Positions 26,657 to 36,261 of a stretch of DNA of 64,000 nucleotides are shown here, piece after piece (position 1 is the first letter of the stretch; every line of letters begins with the position of its first letter). Source of the stretch: G963662905 sp965230045. Its GTDB lineage: Bacteria; Bacteroidota; Bacteroidia; Bacteroidales; WRLA01. The translations under genes and the position numbers were made by a program. Under the pieces are notes generated by a model. That model was not told where the DNA came from, searched no databases, and saw only the letters and a program-made list of their open reading frames with translations. The DNA lies in assembly GCA_965230045.1 (NCBI GenBank), contig OZ245940.1:3286001-3350000 (forward strand), in the 5' to 3' direction.

Positions 26657-27991
26657 TTAGAAGTTTAAGTTTTTGAAGCTTTTGAAAATTGGAATTGCAC
26701 CATATCTTCCCAATAAATAATCTTTTCGAACTATCTTATCATTTCGAACTTTGAAAGCATCCAATGAAAACAATCGTGATTGATTTTTAATCTTTTCAAC
26801 AAACCAAATTTCATCTCTCCTCAATAACTCTAAATCAAGCAAAAGGGATTCATGAGTTGTAACTATTAATTGACTCTCATTTTGTTTTGTTAATTCTAAG
26901 AATATCTCAAAAATTCCATAAGTGAGTTTTGAATGTAAACTTCGGTCAAGTTCATCAATAATAAAAACGGAGTCCGTTTTTGTCATTTCATGAAGAGCTG
27001 GAATAAAATCAAAAAGTCGTTGAGTTCCATCTGATTCATCTTCAATATCAAATACAATTGGTGTCCTCTGGTTATCTAAATGTTCTAATCCGATTTTTTT
27101 TACTTTGTATTCATTTTGCTCGTTCTTTTTCAAAGAATATGTGATTCCATTAATTTCAAAAATTATAGACTTTGCTTTCTCAATATTCTTCGTTAAATCT
27201 TCCTTTATTTGTTTTGGAATATCAAAACTTTCAAGGTCTATTTCTTCTGATGTAACATTATGGATACCCGTTTGGAAAACATTAAGGAAGCTATTAAATG
27301 TCTCTGACATCTCATTGTCGTCTCCAATAAAATTTAGTCCTGTAAACTTTGACTTTGGAAATACAACAGTTAGTCTTTTCTCGAACCAATCATATACGTT
27401 CTTAAAATCAACTGCTTCAGTAAAGTCTTCAATACTTTTTCTGTTCATTTCACTCAGGAAGAGGAGATTGTCAGAGTTGACAAAATCTTCCCTATACACA
27501 TCAAACCTTTTTTTTGCTTTAGGACTTAGCGGAATCGCAATATCGATTTCATGCTTGTCTGCATCGTTTAAAAATCGGTCAAATATTTTTTTATCCTTTC
27601 CTTGTCCAATTTCATAAAGCCATTCTTCAATTATCTGATTATCTTTTAGCTTTAATGCAAATCCATATGAATAGTATTTACCACCAGACCTTATTTCGTA
27701 TTGGAAAATAGTTGGAATTAAACTATTTCCTTCTTTTAAACGAAAGTGGCAATCAACAGGATTAAGTTTATCAATACCATTAACAATGATTCTTCGAGAA
27801 AAGTCTATCGCTTTTACGAAATTGGATTTACCTGATGCATTAGCACCATAAATAACTCCTGACTTTAAAATATTAATTCCTTTTCCTTTGTAATAATGAG
27901 ATGAAAGTCTTCTTTCCTTGTTTGCTATTAATGAAAACTCTGATTTTTCATTAAATGACAAAAAATTCTCAACATTAAATCTAATTAGCAT
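26657..27991 (-). CDS. AAA15-family ATPase (RloA/AbiLi-like defence protein)
   Basis: Begins MLIRFNVENFLSF with a Walker A GANASGKSNF near residue 50; the ABC-type Walker B and D-loop region is DSVFIIDELDRSLH, followed by QLIVTTHESLLLD. This is the OLD/RecF-like AAA15 group. Length 444 aa fits RloA-like proteins. It is the first gene of an operon with RloB. In related systems (AbiL, PARIS) the ATPase senses a phage product and releases a nuclease-like partner, causing abortive infection; here that role is inferred from family and order. Base composition is more AT-rich than surrounding core genes, consistent with transfer. Confidence 0.88.
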   Translation of the reverse strand: MLIRFNVENFLSFNEKSEFSLIANKERRLSSHYYKGKGINILKSGVIYGANASGKSNFVKAIDFSRRIIVNGIDKLNPVDCHFRLKEGNSLIPTIFQYEIRSGGKYYSYGFALKLKDNQIIEEWLYEIGQGKDKKIFDRFLNDADKHEIDIAIPLSPKAKKRFDVYREDFVNSDNLLFLSEMNRKSIEDFTEAVDFKNVYDWFEKRLTVVFPKSKFTGLNFIGDDNEMSETFNSFLNVFQTGIHNVTSEEIDLESFDIPKQIKEDLTKNIEKAKSIIFEINGITYSLKKNEQNEYKVKKIGLEHLDNQRTPIVFDIEDESDGTQRLFDFIPALHEMTKTDSVFIIDELDRSLHSKLTYGIFEIFLELTKQNESQLIVTTHESLLLDLELLRRDEIWFVEKIKNQSRLFSLDAFKVRNDKIVRKDYLLGRYGAIPIFKSFKNLNF

Positions 27992-28017
27992 GACATTTTC
28001 TTTAAATTCTCTTCAAA

Positions 28018-28164
28018 TTAACGAAAAAATCTCATATCAGTTGCAATTTTTGCTATTTTTCTATTGACGCAGGAAGTTTTTATAATGAATGCCAACTCCT
28101 GCAGATAAGAACCTCCCGTTACCAATACATCTTCTATAGCAGTAATTAAAGATTCATAATCATC
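28018..28164 (-). pseudogene. 3' remnant of a ComF-like phosphoribosyltransferase gene
   Basis: The minus frame reads TAIEDVLVTGGSYLQELAFI and ends KIATDMRFFR-stop. This resembles the ComF C-terminus (DDVxTTGATL motif followed by helix and strand), with the motif partly degraded. A stop codon lies directly upstream at 28165-28167, and nothing similar continues further. It marks the edge of the defence island; the rest of the 28.0-28.35 kb gap shows nothing else. Confidence 0.4.
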
Positions 28165-28354
28165 TCAATATCCAATAGTTAAATATTTTTACTTTCGAGC
28201 ATGTGCTTTGAAACATCAAATATAAATATTCTATTTTGAACTGCACAAAATAAGGCAGATTTATTTGCGGTAGCACGCATTTAAACAGCAAGGAACATCA
28301 AGAAAAATGGCCACAAAACCCATAACTTACAGAAAACCAATAAAATCACTTAAG

Positions 28355-30787
28355 CTATAAACGCACAAATACCCGGCTTTGAACAGAATCTTTAAAATGA
28401 AGCTTCAGAAAATATGAGCCTTTTGGCAATGCGGAAACATCAATGGCTGTTGTTGTTTTTGGCGATTCCAGGCTTATAAGCAGCTGTCCGTGCGCATCAT
28501 AAACTTCAATCCGTTCCGCTTGTGGTTCCGATTCCACAAACAACTGATTTTGAACCGGATTTGGATAAATACGGATATCATCACTTGATTTTACCTCATC
28601 CGCTACCGCGGAAGTAAAATCCGGGGAAAGAATCAAAACTTCTCTGTTTCCCATATGCGAAATTTGCATTTGGCTCATCGCATCCACATCGAAAGAGCGC
28701 ATTTCGCCGCTCATCAAATCAAGGAAAGTATTGCTCCCCTCCTGCAAATCACATGCTGTAACATCCACGGTCAGGTTTTGCAAATAGGCATCTGAGCTAT
28801 TGATCAACACCAAAGCGGTATCCTCATCCACATGGCGCAGAAAAGAAAAAACTTCTGTATGACTGCAAGCCAGATCTGTATAACGTCCTGTTTGCAATGC
28901 CTCAGAGCTATTGCGTATGCGGATCATCTTTTTATAATGGTTCAGCAGTGAATTTGGGTCGTTGCTTTCGGTGGCCACATTATGGCTTTGATAATTGCTG
29001 CCCACGGAATTCCAGGGAGAAACTGTACTAAAACCCGCATAGGCCAAAGCATCCCACTGCATCGGACGGCGGATGTTCATATGGTCTCCGGTTCCAGTCA
29101 TCCCGATCTCTTCTCCATAATAGATAAATGGCGCTCCGGGAATTGTAAGCAAAATACTGGCGGCCAGTTTATTCCTTTCCTCCGACATTTCGAGCTGTTC
29201 CAGCACACGGTCCATATCGTGATTGGTCAGGAAACTGCCCCATTGGTTGTGCGGATAAATATTATAAACCATTTGTGCTTTCTCGCGCAAAGCTGTTGCC
29301 GCGCCATGGTTGGCCGCATGTAGGATATTTCCGGCCAGTTCAAATTCAAAACAGTTTCTCAAGCCGCCATCTTCCACATATTTCAGCACAGTGGGAGTAT
29401 TCGTCCAGGCTTCGCCCACAGTATAGGCACCCTCTTTCACGCTTTTGGTGTGCGCTGAAAAATCCTTCCAGAATTCGATGGTTTTGGGAAGGTCTGACAT
29501 ATTTTGCCCATCTTCAAAAATCCCACCGATGGCATCGAGGCGGAATCCATCCACACCAATCTCGTCCAGCCAATAGGTAGCATATCCAAACATGGTATCT
29601 TTCACTGCCTGTGTATGGTAATTCAGATCCGGCATCCCGCCCCAAAACAATCCGTAATAGTATCCGCTGCTGTGCTGATGCCAAACCTGCTGTCCCCAGG
29701 CTCCTGTATAGCCCGGATTTGTAGCCGACCAGCTGTAAAAATCGCGCTTTTCGTTTTGCGCATTGGAGGAAGCCTGAAACCAGGGATGCTGGCTGCTGGT
29801 GTGGTTCATCACATAATCGAGGATGACGCGGATGCCCCGTGCATGGGCTTCTTCCAGAAATTCCTTAAAATCGTCCATGCTGCCGTAATCGGGATGGATG
29901 GCCGAATAATCGGTGGCATCATAGCCATGATAGGAAGGTGACGGATGGACCGGCATCAGCCAAATGCCCGTAATGCCCAGATCGTCATCAGTTTGCGGAT
30001 CTCCATCGTTGAGATAATCCAGTTTTTCGATAATTCCTTGGAAATCACCAATTCCATCTCCATCGGAATCATAAAATGAACGCACGAATATTTCATAGAA
30101 AACGGTATTGTTCCACCATCCCATCATGCTCTCATCGCGTTCGTTCACCTGGATATAATCTTCAAGACGAAGCGTATCATTGTTTTCTTCGCCATAGGCA
30201 ATCAGCTGCACATCAAAAGTTCCGGCATCTGTATAGAGTACGGAAGGATTTTCTTCGGCAGAGTTTTGTGGATTTCCTCCTTCAAAATACCACATCAGGC
30301 TCAACACATTGCCCATTGAATGGTTTGTAAAATCTACGCGCCCACCTTCTAAAAGTGATGTTAGATTACTGTTCAAACCCGCTACCGGAGGACCGTTTGC
30401 AGGCAATTCATCGTTATACCAATAATAAAGCGAATCGTATATTTTTTCGATATTGTAGGTTCTGTTTGCCCCGCCACCGGGAAATTCCTCGCTCCCATCC
30501 CATTGGCCGTTCCTACGAAATTTAAACTCGATATAATCACTGGTCAGAAAGCCAGTCAGCTCAATCTCATAGATACTATCATTATCCGGATCACTGAGCG
30601 GAGTCAGCTCCTCGCCCCAGTTGTTGAAGGTTCCGGCGATATCCACAAAGTCATTTTCCGGATCAAAATTACCGGCTTCAATCTGCCAGGACATATTCAC
30701 CTGAAAAAACAGGCGGGCTTCATCGGCTTTTATTGCAGCAATAAAAAATAGTACAAAGCATATTGAATGAATACTTTTTAAACTCAT
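28355..30787 (-). CDS. Secreted GH13 alpha-amylase with starch-binding-like, PKD and T9SS domains
   Basis: Extracellular alpha-glucan hydrolase. Order: signal peptide (SIHSICFVLFFIAAIKA); a CBM20/48-like domain (DIAGTFNNWGEELTPLSD, about 25-115); a PKD-like domain (about 130-210, MWYFEGGNPQNSAEENPSVL); a GH13 barrel from about 225 (NNTVFYEIFVRSFYDSDGDG) with nucleophile Asp418 in DGFRLDAIGG, acid/base Glu459 in VGEAW and Asp524 in TNHDMDR; and a type A T9SS sorting domain at the end (IRIYPNPVQNQLFV...). It would be exported by type IX secretion and start starch breakdown for periplasmic GH13 enzymes. The frame reaches 30925, but the ATG at 30787 precedes the signal peptide. Complete. Confidence 0.93.
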   Translation of the reverse strand: MSLKSIHSICFVLFFIAAIKADEARLFFQVNMSWQIEAGNFDPENDFVDIAGTFNNWGEELTPLSDPDNDSIYEIELTGFLTSDYIEFKFRRNGQWDGSEEFPGGGANRTYNIEKIYDSLYYWYNDELPANGPPVAGLNSNLTSLLEGGRVDFTNHSMGNVLSLMWYFEGGNPQNSAEENPSVLYTDAGTFDVQLIAYGEENNDTLRLEDYIQVNERDESMMGWWNNTVFYEIFVRSFYDSDGDGIGDFQGIIEKLDYLNDGDPQTDDDLGITGIWLMPVHPSPSYHGYDATDYSAIHPDYGSMDDFKEFLEEAHARGIRVILDYVMNHTSSQHPWFQASSNAQNEKRDFYSWSATNPGYTGAWGQQVWHQHSSGYYYGLFWGGMPDLNYHTQAVKDTMFGYATYWLDEIGVDGFRLDAIGGIFEDGQNMSDLPKTIEFWKDFSAHTKSVKEGAYTVGEAWTNTPTVLKYVEDGGLRNCFEFELAGNILHAANHGAATALREKAQMVYNIYPHNQWGSFLTNHDMDRVLEQLEMSEERNKLAASILLTIPGAPFIYYGEEIGMTGTGDHMNIRRPMQWDALAYAGFSTVSPWNSVGSNYQSHNVATESNDPNSLLNHYKKMIRIRNSSEALQTGRYTDLACSHTEVFSFLRHVDEDTALVLINSSDAYLQNLTVDVTACDLQEGSNTFLDLMSGEMRSFDVDAMSQMQISHMGNREVLILSPDFTSAVADEVKSSDDIRIYPNPVQNQLFVESEPQAERIEVYDAHGQLLISLESPKTTTAIDVSALPKGSYFLKLHFKDSVQSRVFVRL

Positions 30788-30943
30788 AATCAATAATTTG
30801 CTGCAAAGATAGCAAGAATAAAACAGTTTATTAGCTGAAATACCTCCTATTGTTTTCCGGATATGGCATCCATTTTTAACATTGAGTGGTATCAAATTAA
30901 TAATGATAATGGATATTAACCACACCTTCGCTTATTGTTTTTA

Positions 30944-31092
30944 TTCCTTTTGTTTTGGCACAAAAGGAAACAAAAAGCCAAGTCAAAACAAAGCTTCCCC
31001 CCGCTTTTCCCGATGCCAAGAATTTCCAATCAAAGTAGTGCCTCGTGCCTCGGCAAAGCTTTAGGCCCTTTGATGGAATTCTAAGCATCGGG
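30944..31092. repeat. Palindromic intergenic unit
   Basis: Two inverted repeats: TTCCTTTTG / CAAAAGGAA (30944-30969), and an imperfect long one from CCCGATGC (31009) to GCATCGGG (31092) with AAGAATTTCCAATCAAAG pairing to CTTTGATGGAATTCT. Similar units are scattered through Bacteroidota intergenic DNA. The rest of the 30.8-31.39 kb gap shows nothing I can identify. Confidence 0.5.
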
Positions 31093-32239
31093 AATTCACC
31101 CTCATCCGGCCCGCTGTTTTGACTGCCCAGCCCGCGGTCTAAACGAGGGTGATTCATTTTTCGAAAACATCCTGGTTTCAGCAATACGCAAAAACCACGT
31201 ATTTAGTGTCCATCCCTAATACAGAGTGCTTCAATCAGAATACTCAAAATCAATGTGTTATAGTGCACCGTGCTACGATGTTCTGAGCTTGTCGACGTAA
31301 GATTGCCGAACTAAACCAGCCGTGGTAAAGTTTACAATAAAAATAAATAATCCCAAAAGCTCAGAAGACATTAAGGGCAGAAACCAACTAATGTGCCCTG
31401 TAAAATCCACCGGAACTACTATTCAACATATCACCTGTAAAACCCCCAAGTTGAAACTGCAGCAAACATTCCTCCCTTTCGCCGACAGAGGGCAAATTTT
31501 GGCCATTATAACAATCATGAATACGCTCATATTCAAAAAGATAAAAACTCCATCCATATTCTGTGGGATAGCTCATGGAATAGTGTTCATCGGATGTAAA
31601 ACGCTCATTATCGACTGCATAAGTGCCGGAAAAGATTTTTTGATATTCGAAAAAATCAGGACGCGAAAAGCAGAAGGAACTGAGCAAACAGGGATATGCG
31701 GACATAAACGACCATTCGGGCACATCAAAATTCCGTGATATAATTTTAAGCTTCAGGTCGATAACATCACCTTTTTTAATCCGACACAAGCAAAGGCTAT
31801 ATTTTACCATATCCTTTCCGGATGTTTTTTTATTTATATCCTTCTGTTTGATTTTTCTTTTTCTGATTTTCCCATCCTGATTGCTCAAGACGAAACCTTT
31901 CAAAAAGGAAATCTTTTGCTTCTCCCCCTTTTTATCGCTGAGCTGATACTCAAAAACATTAAAATCTTCAGGAAAATCTTCCAGTACTTTGATGCGAATA
32001 TGCCGATTTAAGCCCAATTCAAACATTTGAACTTTTAATCCCGGGCTTGCATAATCTGAGTCGGTCATATTGTCTTTCTGCACAATTTCGCATTTCGCTG
32101 CATCAAAGATTATCAAAGCTTTGGCGGAGCTGTCAAATTCGCAGGCGGTAATTGCCCATTCTTCTTCGGAAATTTTCCCCAATAGCCTGCTTTGTCCCCT
32201 GCTATTCCCGAAAAACATGACCATCAAAACGAGGCCTAA

Positions 32240-33930
32240 CCTAAATTATTCATAAACCAAAAAAAAATAGGGAAATTTGTGCGATACCTCATTGATATTC
32301 AGTATCTTTATGTCGGCAAACAAAAACAAAAATCCCTATGGCTAAAAATACAAAGAATATTTCAAACAGTGGCACAAAACCACAGGAAATTACACAAAAG
32401 AGCCTTTTTCCTCTCACCAGTTCAAATGGCAAAAAGGTTGAGGTTAACTTTACTTTGAAAAAGACATCAAGTGATGGCGGCCTATTATTGCTTCGCGAAG
32501 TAGAAAAACAGCTTGGTTTAATCGACAGCCTTGCAGGCTGCATTGAAGACCCCCGCAACCAAAGTTATGTCAAGCACAGCACAAAACGCCTTCTAAGCCA
32601 GCGTATTATGCAAATTGCTGCAGGCTTTGAAGATGCAAATGACTGCAATGCGCTCAGGGACGATGAGGTAGTTAAGGTATGCTGTGAGACTACAGAAAGC
32701 CTTTCAGCCCAGCCTACAATGAGTCGTTTTGAGAATCAAATCACGGCTTCTCAGAACTACAAAATGGCCAAGGTCTTTGTAGATAAATTTATCGCTTCCT
32801 ATGACCACGAACCAAAAATTATTATACTTGATTCTGACGATACAAGCAGCTTAACATATGGTAATCAACAGCTTACCATGTTCAATAATTACTACGGGGA
32901 CTATTGCTATATGCCTTTGCACATATATGAAGGCTTTTCGGGCAAGCTGGGAACCACTATCCTCAAACCTGGCCGCCGCAGCAAAAGCCTTGATGTTTTT
33001 TCGATCCACAAACGCATCATAAGCTACCTGCGCCAGCATTGGCCCAACACGATGATCATCCTTAGGGGCGACAGCCATTTTTGTTCCAAAGAGTTTATGG
33101 AGTGGGCAAGGGAGAGCCATAGGGTTGAATTTATCACAGGGCTCAGTGGCAATTCTGTTTTAAACCAAAAGGCCAAAATAACCATAGAAAGCGCCAAAAA
33201 AAACTTCCAACAGTCGGGTACACCAGTGAAACGTTATCATAGCTTTCAATATCAGGCATCCAGTTGGGCTTTTGCCGAACGAGTGGTAGTCAAAGTAGAA
33301 GTAAGCAGCATGGGGACAAATGTAAGGTATATTGTCAGCAGCCTGCAAAATGTTCGTGCCAAGGCGCTTTACGAACAAGGATATTGTGCAAGGGGCGCAG
33401 CCGAATTGCGTATCAAAGAACATAAAACATACCTTAAGTCGGACAGGATGTCCTGCAACAGCTTTAAGGCCAATCAGTTCAGGTTGTTTTTGCATTCTGC
33501 TGCTTATGTCCTGATGCACAGCTTGCAAAGCATGGCGTTAGTAGGGACAGAGTTTGCTAAAGCAACTATGAAAACACTTCAATTGAAGCTGATCAAAGTA
33601 GCTGCCCGGATCAAAGTACTGAAATCAAAAATTAAAATAGAGCTGCCTGCAGAATTTTACAGCGACCGGGTGTTTATGAAATGCTTTAAGAAATTTGAAA
33701 CCCTAAGGATTTAGGCCAAAATTCGGTAAGCTAATGTTCTTCAACATCTTGATGTCAAATAAAATTATCAATGGGCTTTACGGGAAAACCCAAATAGGAA
33801 AATTATGCTCATAAGCCATGTGATTAGGGTAAATATATGGAAATTTAAGCGATTATTCTTGATTCGCAATGCCTGACCCTGCTCGGTTAAAAAATTTTGC
33901 CTGTTTTTGGGAGTTTATGAATTAAACAGG
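32240..33930 (+). mobile_element. IS1380-family insertion sequence, copy 1 (1691 bp)
   Basis: Ends CCTAAATTATTCATAAACC and (reverse) CCTGTTTAATTCATAAACTC, imperfect terminal inverted repeats, flanked by the 4-bp duplication CTAA (32236-32239 and 33931-33934). It carries one transposase gene and about 215 bp of 3' non-coding DNA. Identical in length to the copies at 48257 and 54105. Inserted in the signal-peptide region of the gene 31388-33958. Confidence 0.95.
32338..33714 (+). CDS. IS1380-family transposase, copy 1
   Basis: 458-aa DDE transposase of the DDE_Tnp_1/IS1380 group. The signature is KIIILDSDDTSSLTYGNQQL (first Asp), then YYGDYCYMPLHIYEGFSG, RGDSHFCSKEF (second Asp) and AAELRIKEHK (Glu). 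Full length and apparently intact. It differs from copies 2 and 3 by Gly instead of Val in GKLGTTIL. Catalyses cut-and-paste movement with 4-bp target duplication, as seen around all three copies. The start ATG is 98 bp inside the element. Confidence 0.95.
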   Translation: MAKNTKNISNSGTKPQEITQKSLFPLTSSNGKKVEVNFTLKKTSSDGGLLLLREVEKQLGLIDSLAGCIEDPRNQSYVKHSTKRLLSQRIMQIAAGFEDANDCNALRDDEVVKVCCETTESLSAQPTMSRFENQITASQNYKMAKVFVDKFIASYDHEPKIIILDSDDTSSLTYGNQQLTMFNNYYGDYCYMPLHIYEGFSGKLGTTILKPGRRSKSLDVFSIHKRIISYLRQHWPNTMIILRGDSHFCSKEFMEWARESHRVEFITGLSGNSVLNQKAKITIESAKKNFQQSGTPVKRYHSFQYQASSWAFAERVVVKVEVSSMGTNVRYIVSSLQNVRAKALYEQGYCARGAAELRIKEHKTYLKSDRMSCNSFKANQFRLFLHSAAYVLMHSLQSMALVGTEFAKATMKTLQLKLIKVAARIKVLKSKIKIELPAEFYSDRVFMKCFKKFETLRI

Positions 33931-34067
33931 CTAAGACGATGTACCCAACTTTTTTCATCCGTTAATTATTATATTTTCATTTATTCCGCAATTCAGGCAG
34001 GCTTTTCCAAAAATATCAATACTTAATTCAAACAATTCGTTTTCGTCAGAGCTACATACAAACAGGA

Positions 34068-34075
34068 CAAATATA
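34068..34075 (-). promoter_or_regulatory. Candidate -7 box of the IS-split gene
   Basis: TATATTTG on the minus strand, 109 bp before the original start codon at 33958. It supports the reading that the gene was once expressed from here. The remaining bases to the next gene show nothing else. Confidence 0.4.
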
Positions 34076-34236
34076 GAAACATTATTAAAACAATAAAACA
34101 AAAACGAACAGTACTATTAAACATGAGCCGCGACTTTTACTGCTTAACAAATAGTTGTCGATATATTCAAATGAGCTTAACTCAAAACCAAATAGGTAGA
34201 GATAAATTTGCCATCCAATTAATTAATAAAAAAAGC

Positions 34237-35790
34237 ATGAAAAAATTTACACTTTTTGTTATTTCAGGCCTAATAGCCTGCATGTTTATTGGTAATATTC
34301 AGGCGCAAGACATTAAGATTGCGGTTATTGCCGATATCCATTATTTTGATCCGGAGCTGATCATCAATGACGGTGCTGCTTTTCAAACCTACGTTTTAAT
34401 GGATCGCAAAATGATTCGTGAAAGTGAAGCGATTTTAAATTCAGTTACGGATTCACTTATCAGCCTTCAACCGGACATTGTTCTTGTTCCCGGCGACCTG
34501 ACGAAAGACGGAGAATACTCAAGCCACACAAAAGTAGCTGCTAAATTTCAGGAAATGGAAGATGCCGGAATACAAGTTGTTGTTTGTCCCGGAAATCACG
34601 ATATCAACAGTCCGTCTGCTTTTGCGTATGATGGCGCCGATGTTATTCCTGTGGCAAATGTGAGCCCGTTTCAATTTGACAGCATTTACAATAATTTTGG
34701 TTTTGGTGAAGCGATCGAGAAAGATCCCGCATCGCTGAGTTATCTCATTGAGCCCGTTGATGGCCTGCAGATCCTTTCACTTGATGTTTGCAAATACGAA
34801 GGAAATGATACGCTAGACCACCCATTTACCGGAGGGGAATTCCGTCCTGAAACCTACATCTGGGCAAAAGAAAAGATACAGGAAGCCAAAAATGCCGGAA
34901 AAAATATTTTTGCCATTCAGCATCATAATATGTTGGAGCATTATGCCGGTCAAAAAAGCCTGTTTTCCGAATATGTAATCGACAACTGGGAAACAGCTTC
35001 CACAGAATTAGCTGCACTTGGTCTCAAGATTGTTTTTACCGGCCATTATCACGCTCAGGATATCGTGCGGAAAGTGACCAGCGAAGGCCATGTAATCTAC
35101 GATATTGAAACAGGTTCCACGGTAACCTGGCCATCGCCTTACCACATTTTGAGCCTTGACGAAAACAACCTCCTGACCGTTTCCGGCGATAGTATTCAGA
35201 ATATTGATTACGATCTGGGTGGGGTTCCCTTTCAAACCTATGCACATAATTACCTCCAAAGCGGACTTCCGATCCTTGTAAATTATATGCTCACACAGCC
35301 TCCTTACAGCCTCGACTCAACAATGGCCGCTCAGGTAGAACCCGCTATTACAGAATCATTTATGGCACATTATCATGGCAATGAAGGCACGCCAAGCCCA
35401 CAAACACAGGCAACCATCGAAATGTTGCTCGGAACACCATACGCAGCTATCGGAATGATCCTGCAGTCTATGTGGAACGACCCAACACCCGACGACTGGC
35501 AGGTAAGCATCGACCTCAACGAAAGTTATGTTGGCACCAACAGTCAACTCACCATAGGTCAAATTAAAGTTTTCCCCAATCCGGCAAACAATTTCCTCAA
35601 TATTCTCCTCCCGGGAAATAATCAAAATATAGATATTTCCTTGCTGGATATCAATGGAAAAACAATACAAACGCAAATCTCCAATCTGCCCAACACCATT
35701 ATCGATTTAAGCAATGTTGAAGCAGGAATTTACATTCTGAAGATTCAAATAGCTGATACGGTATTAAGCAAAAAAATTACGGTAAAATAA
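34237..35790 (+). CDS. Secreted calcineurin-like metallophosphoesterase with T9SS domain
   Basis: Binuclear metal phosphoesterase: VIADIHYFDP, LVPGDLTKDGE, VCPGNHDINS, IQHHNM and FTGHYHAQD give the full Asp/His/Asn metal set. The signal peptide KKFTLFVISGLIACMFIG ends at IQAQ. The C-terminal about 75 residues are a type A T9SS sorting domain (IKVFPNPANNFLNILL, ending KKITVK), so the enzyme is exported to the cell surface or medium. Likely substrates are phosphate esters; specificity unknown. The frame begins at 34123, but the ATG at 34237 precedes the signal peptide. A terminator follows directly. Confidence 0.9.
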   Translation: MKKFTLFVISGLIACMFIGNIQAQDIKIAVIADIHYFDPELIINDGAAFQTYVLMDRKMIRESEAILNSVTDSLISLQPDIVLVPGDLTKDGEYSSHTKVAAKFQEMEDAGIQVVVCPGNHDINSPSAFAYDGADVIPVANVSPFQFDSIYNNFGFGEAIEKDPASLSYLIEPVDGLQILSLDVCKYEGNDTLDHPFTGGEFRPETYIWAKEKIQEAKNAGKNIFAIQHHNMLEHYAGQKSLFSEYVIDNWETASTELAALGLKIVFTGHYHAQDIVRKVTSEGHVIYDIETGSTVTWPSPYHILSLDENNLLTVSGDSIQNIDYDLGGVPFQTYAHNYLQSGLPILVNYMLTQPPYSLDSTMAAQVEPAITESFMAHYHGNEGTPSPQTQATIEMLLGTPYAAIGMILQSMWNDPTPDDWQVSIDLNESYVGTNSQLTIGQIKVFPNPANNFLNILLPGNNQNIDISLLDINGKTIQTQISNLPNTIIDLSNVEAGIYILKIQIADTVLSKKITVK

Positions 35791-35812
35791 ATTTGCTCCA
35801 GAAATAACGAAA

Positions 35813-35846
35813 GGAATCCGGTTCTTTAAAATGAGCCGGATTTTTT
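35813..35846 (+). terminator. Terminator of metallophosphoesterase gene
   Basis: Stem AATCCGG / CCGGATT with a T-run. The type A element at 35853 has inserted right behind it; its target duplication starts at 35845, inside the T-run. Confidence 0.75.
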
Positions 35847-35852
35847 ATTTCT

Positions 35853-36188
35853 GGTTCTACACGGAATTTCGTGGAAAGAAATTAGAATGCTATTACAAAC
35901 AGATTCCTCCAAAGTTTTCCTCATACTTCGGAAACTTTGTCGGAATGACACATTTTTATGGAGTCAGGAGGAAAATGCGGCGAGGACGTCTTTAAAATAT
36001 ACTATTGTGTCCTCGCCGCATTTGCCTTAAACACCTAATAAACAGCGTCATTCCGACCGGAACAAAGCCAAACGAAGTGATTAAGGCTTTGTGAAGGGAG
36101 GAATCTGTTAGGGATCAATAGTTTATTAATAAATATCTCCATATTATTTTCAAACATTATTGTTACCCACGAAATTCCTAGTAGATCC
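35853..36188. mobile_element. Type A non-autonomous element, copy 3
   Basis: 336 bp. Left end GGTTCTACACGGAATTTCGT, right end ACGAAATTCCTAGTAGATCC, flanked by the exact 8-bp duplication TTATTTCT (35845-35852 and 36189-36196). Same orientation and core as copy 2 (GGCGAGGAC stem). No reading frame of its own. Confidence 0.92.
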
Positions 36189-36261
36189 TTATTTCTCATA
36201 AAAATTTCCATAGATTTTTGAAAGAGGATTTTGTATCTTGCAGCAATAAAATATCCAAATC

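Larger units (their letters stand above)
31388..33958 (-). pseudogene. DUF3857-like secreted protein gene, split by IS copy 1 in its signal peptide
   Basis: The 3' part (31388-32239) encodes a body like DUF3857: HIRIKVLEDFPEDFNVFEY, SLCLCRIKKGDVIDLKLKI and FDVPEWSFMSAYPCLLSS. The 5' part lies beyond the IS at 33935-33958. Joining both with one CTAA copy gives ATG-KKVGYIVLGLVLMVMFFGNS, a perfect signal peptide, and a continuous frame of 292 codons. A -7 box for it remains at 34068-34075. The protein lacks the transglutaminase part usual after DUF3857 and ends in GGFYRAH, so it may have been short already. Now probably unexpressed or made without a signal peptide. Confidence 0.78.
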
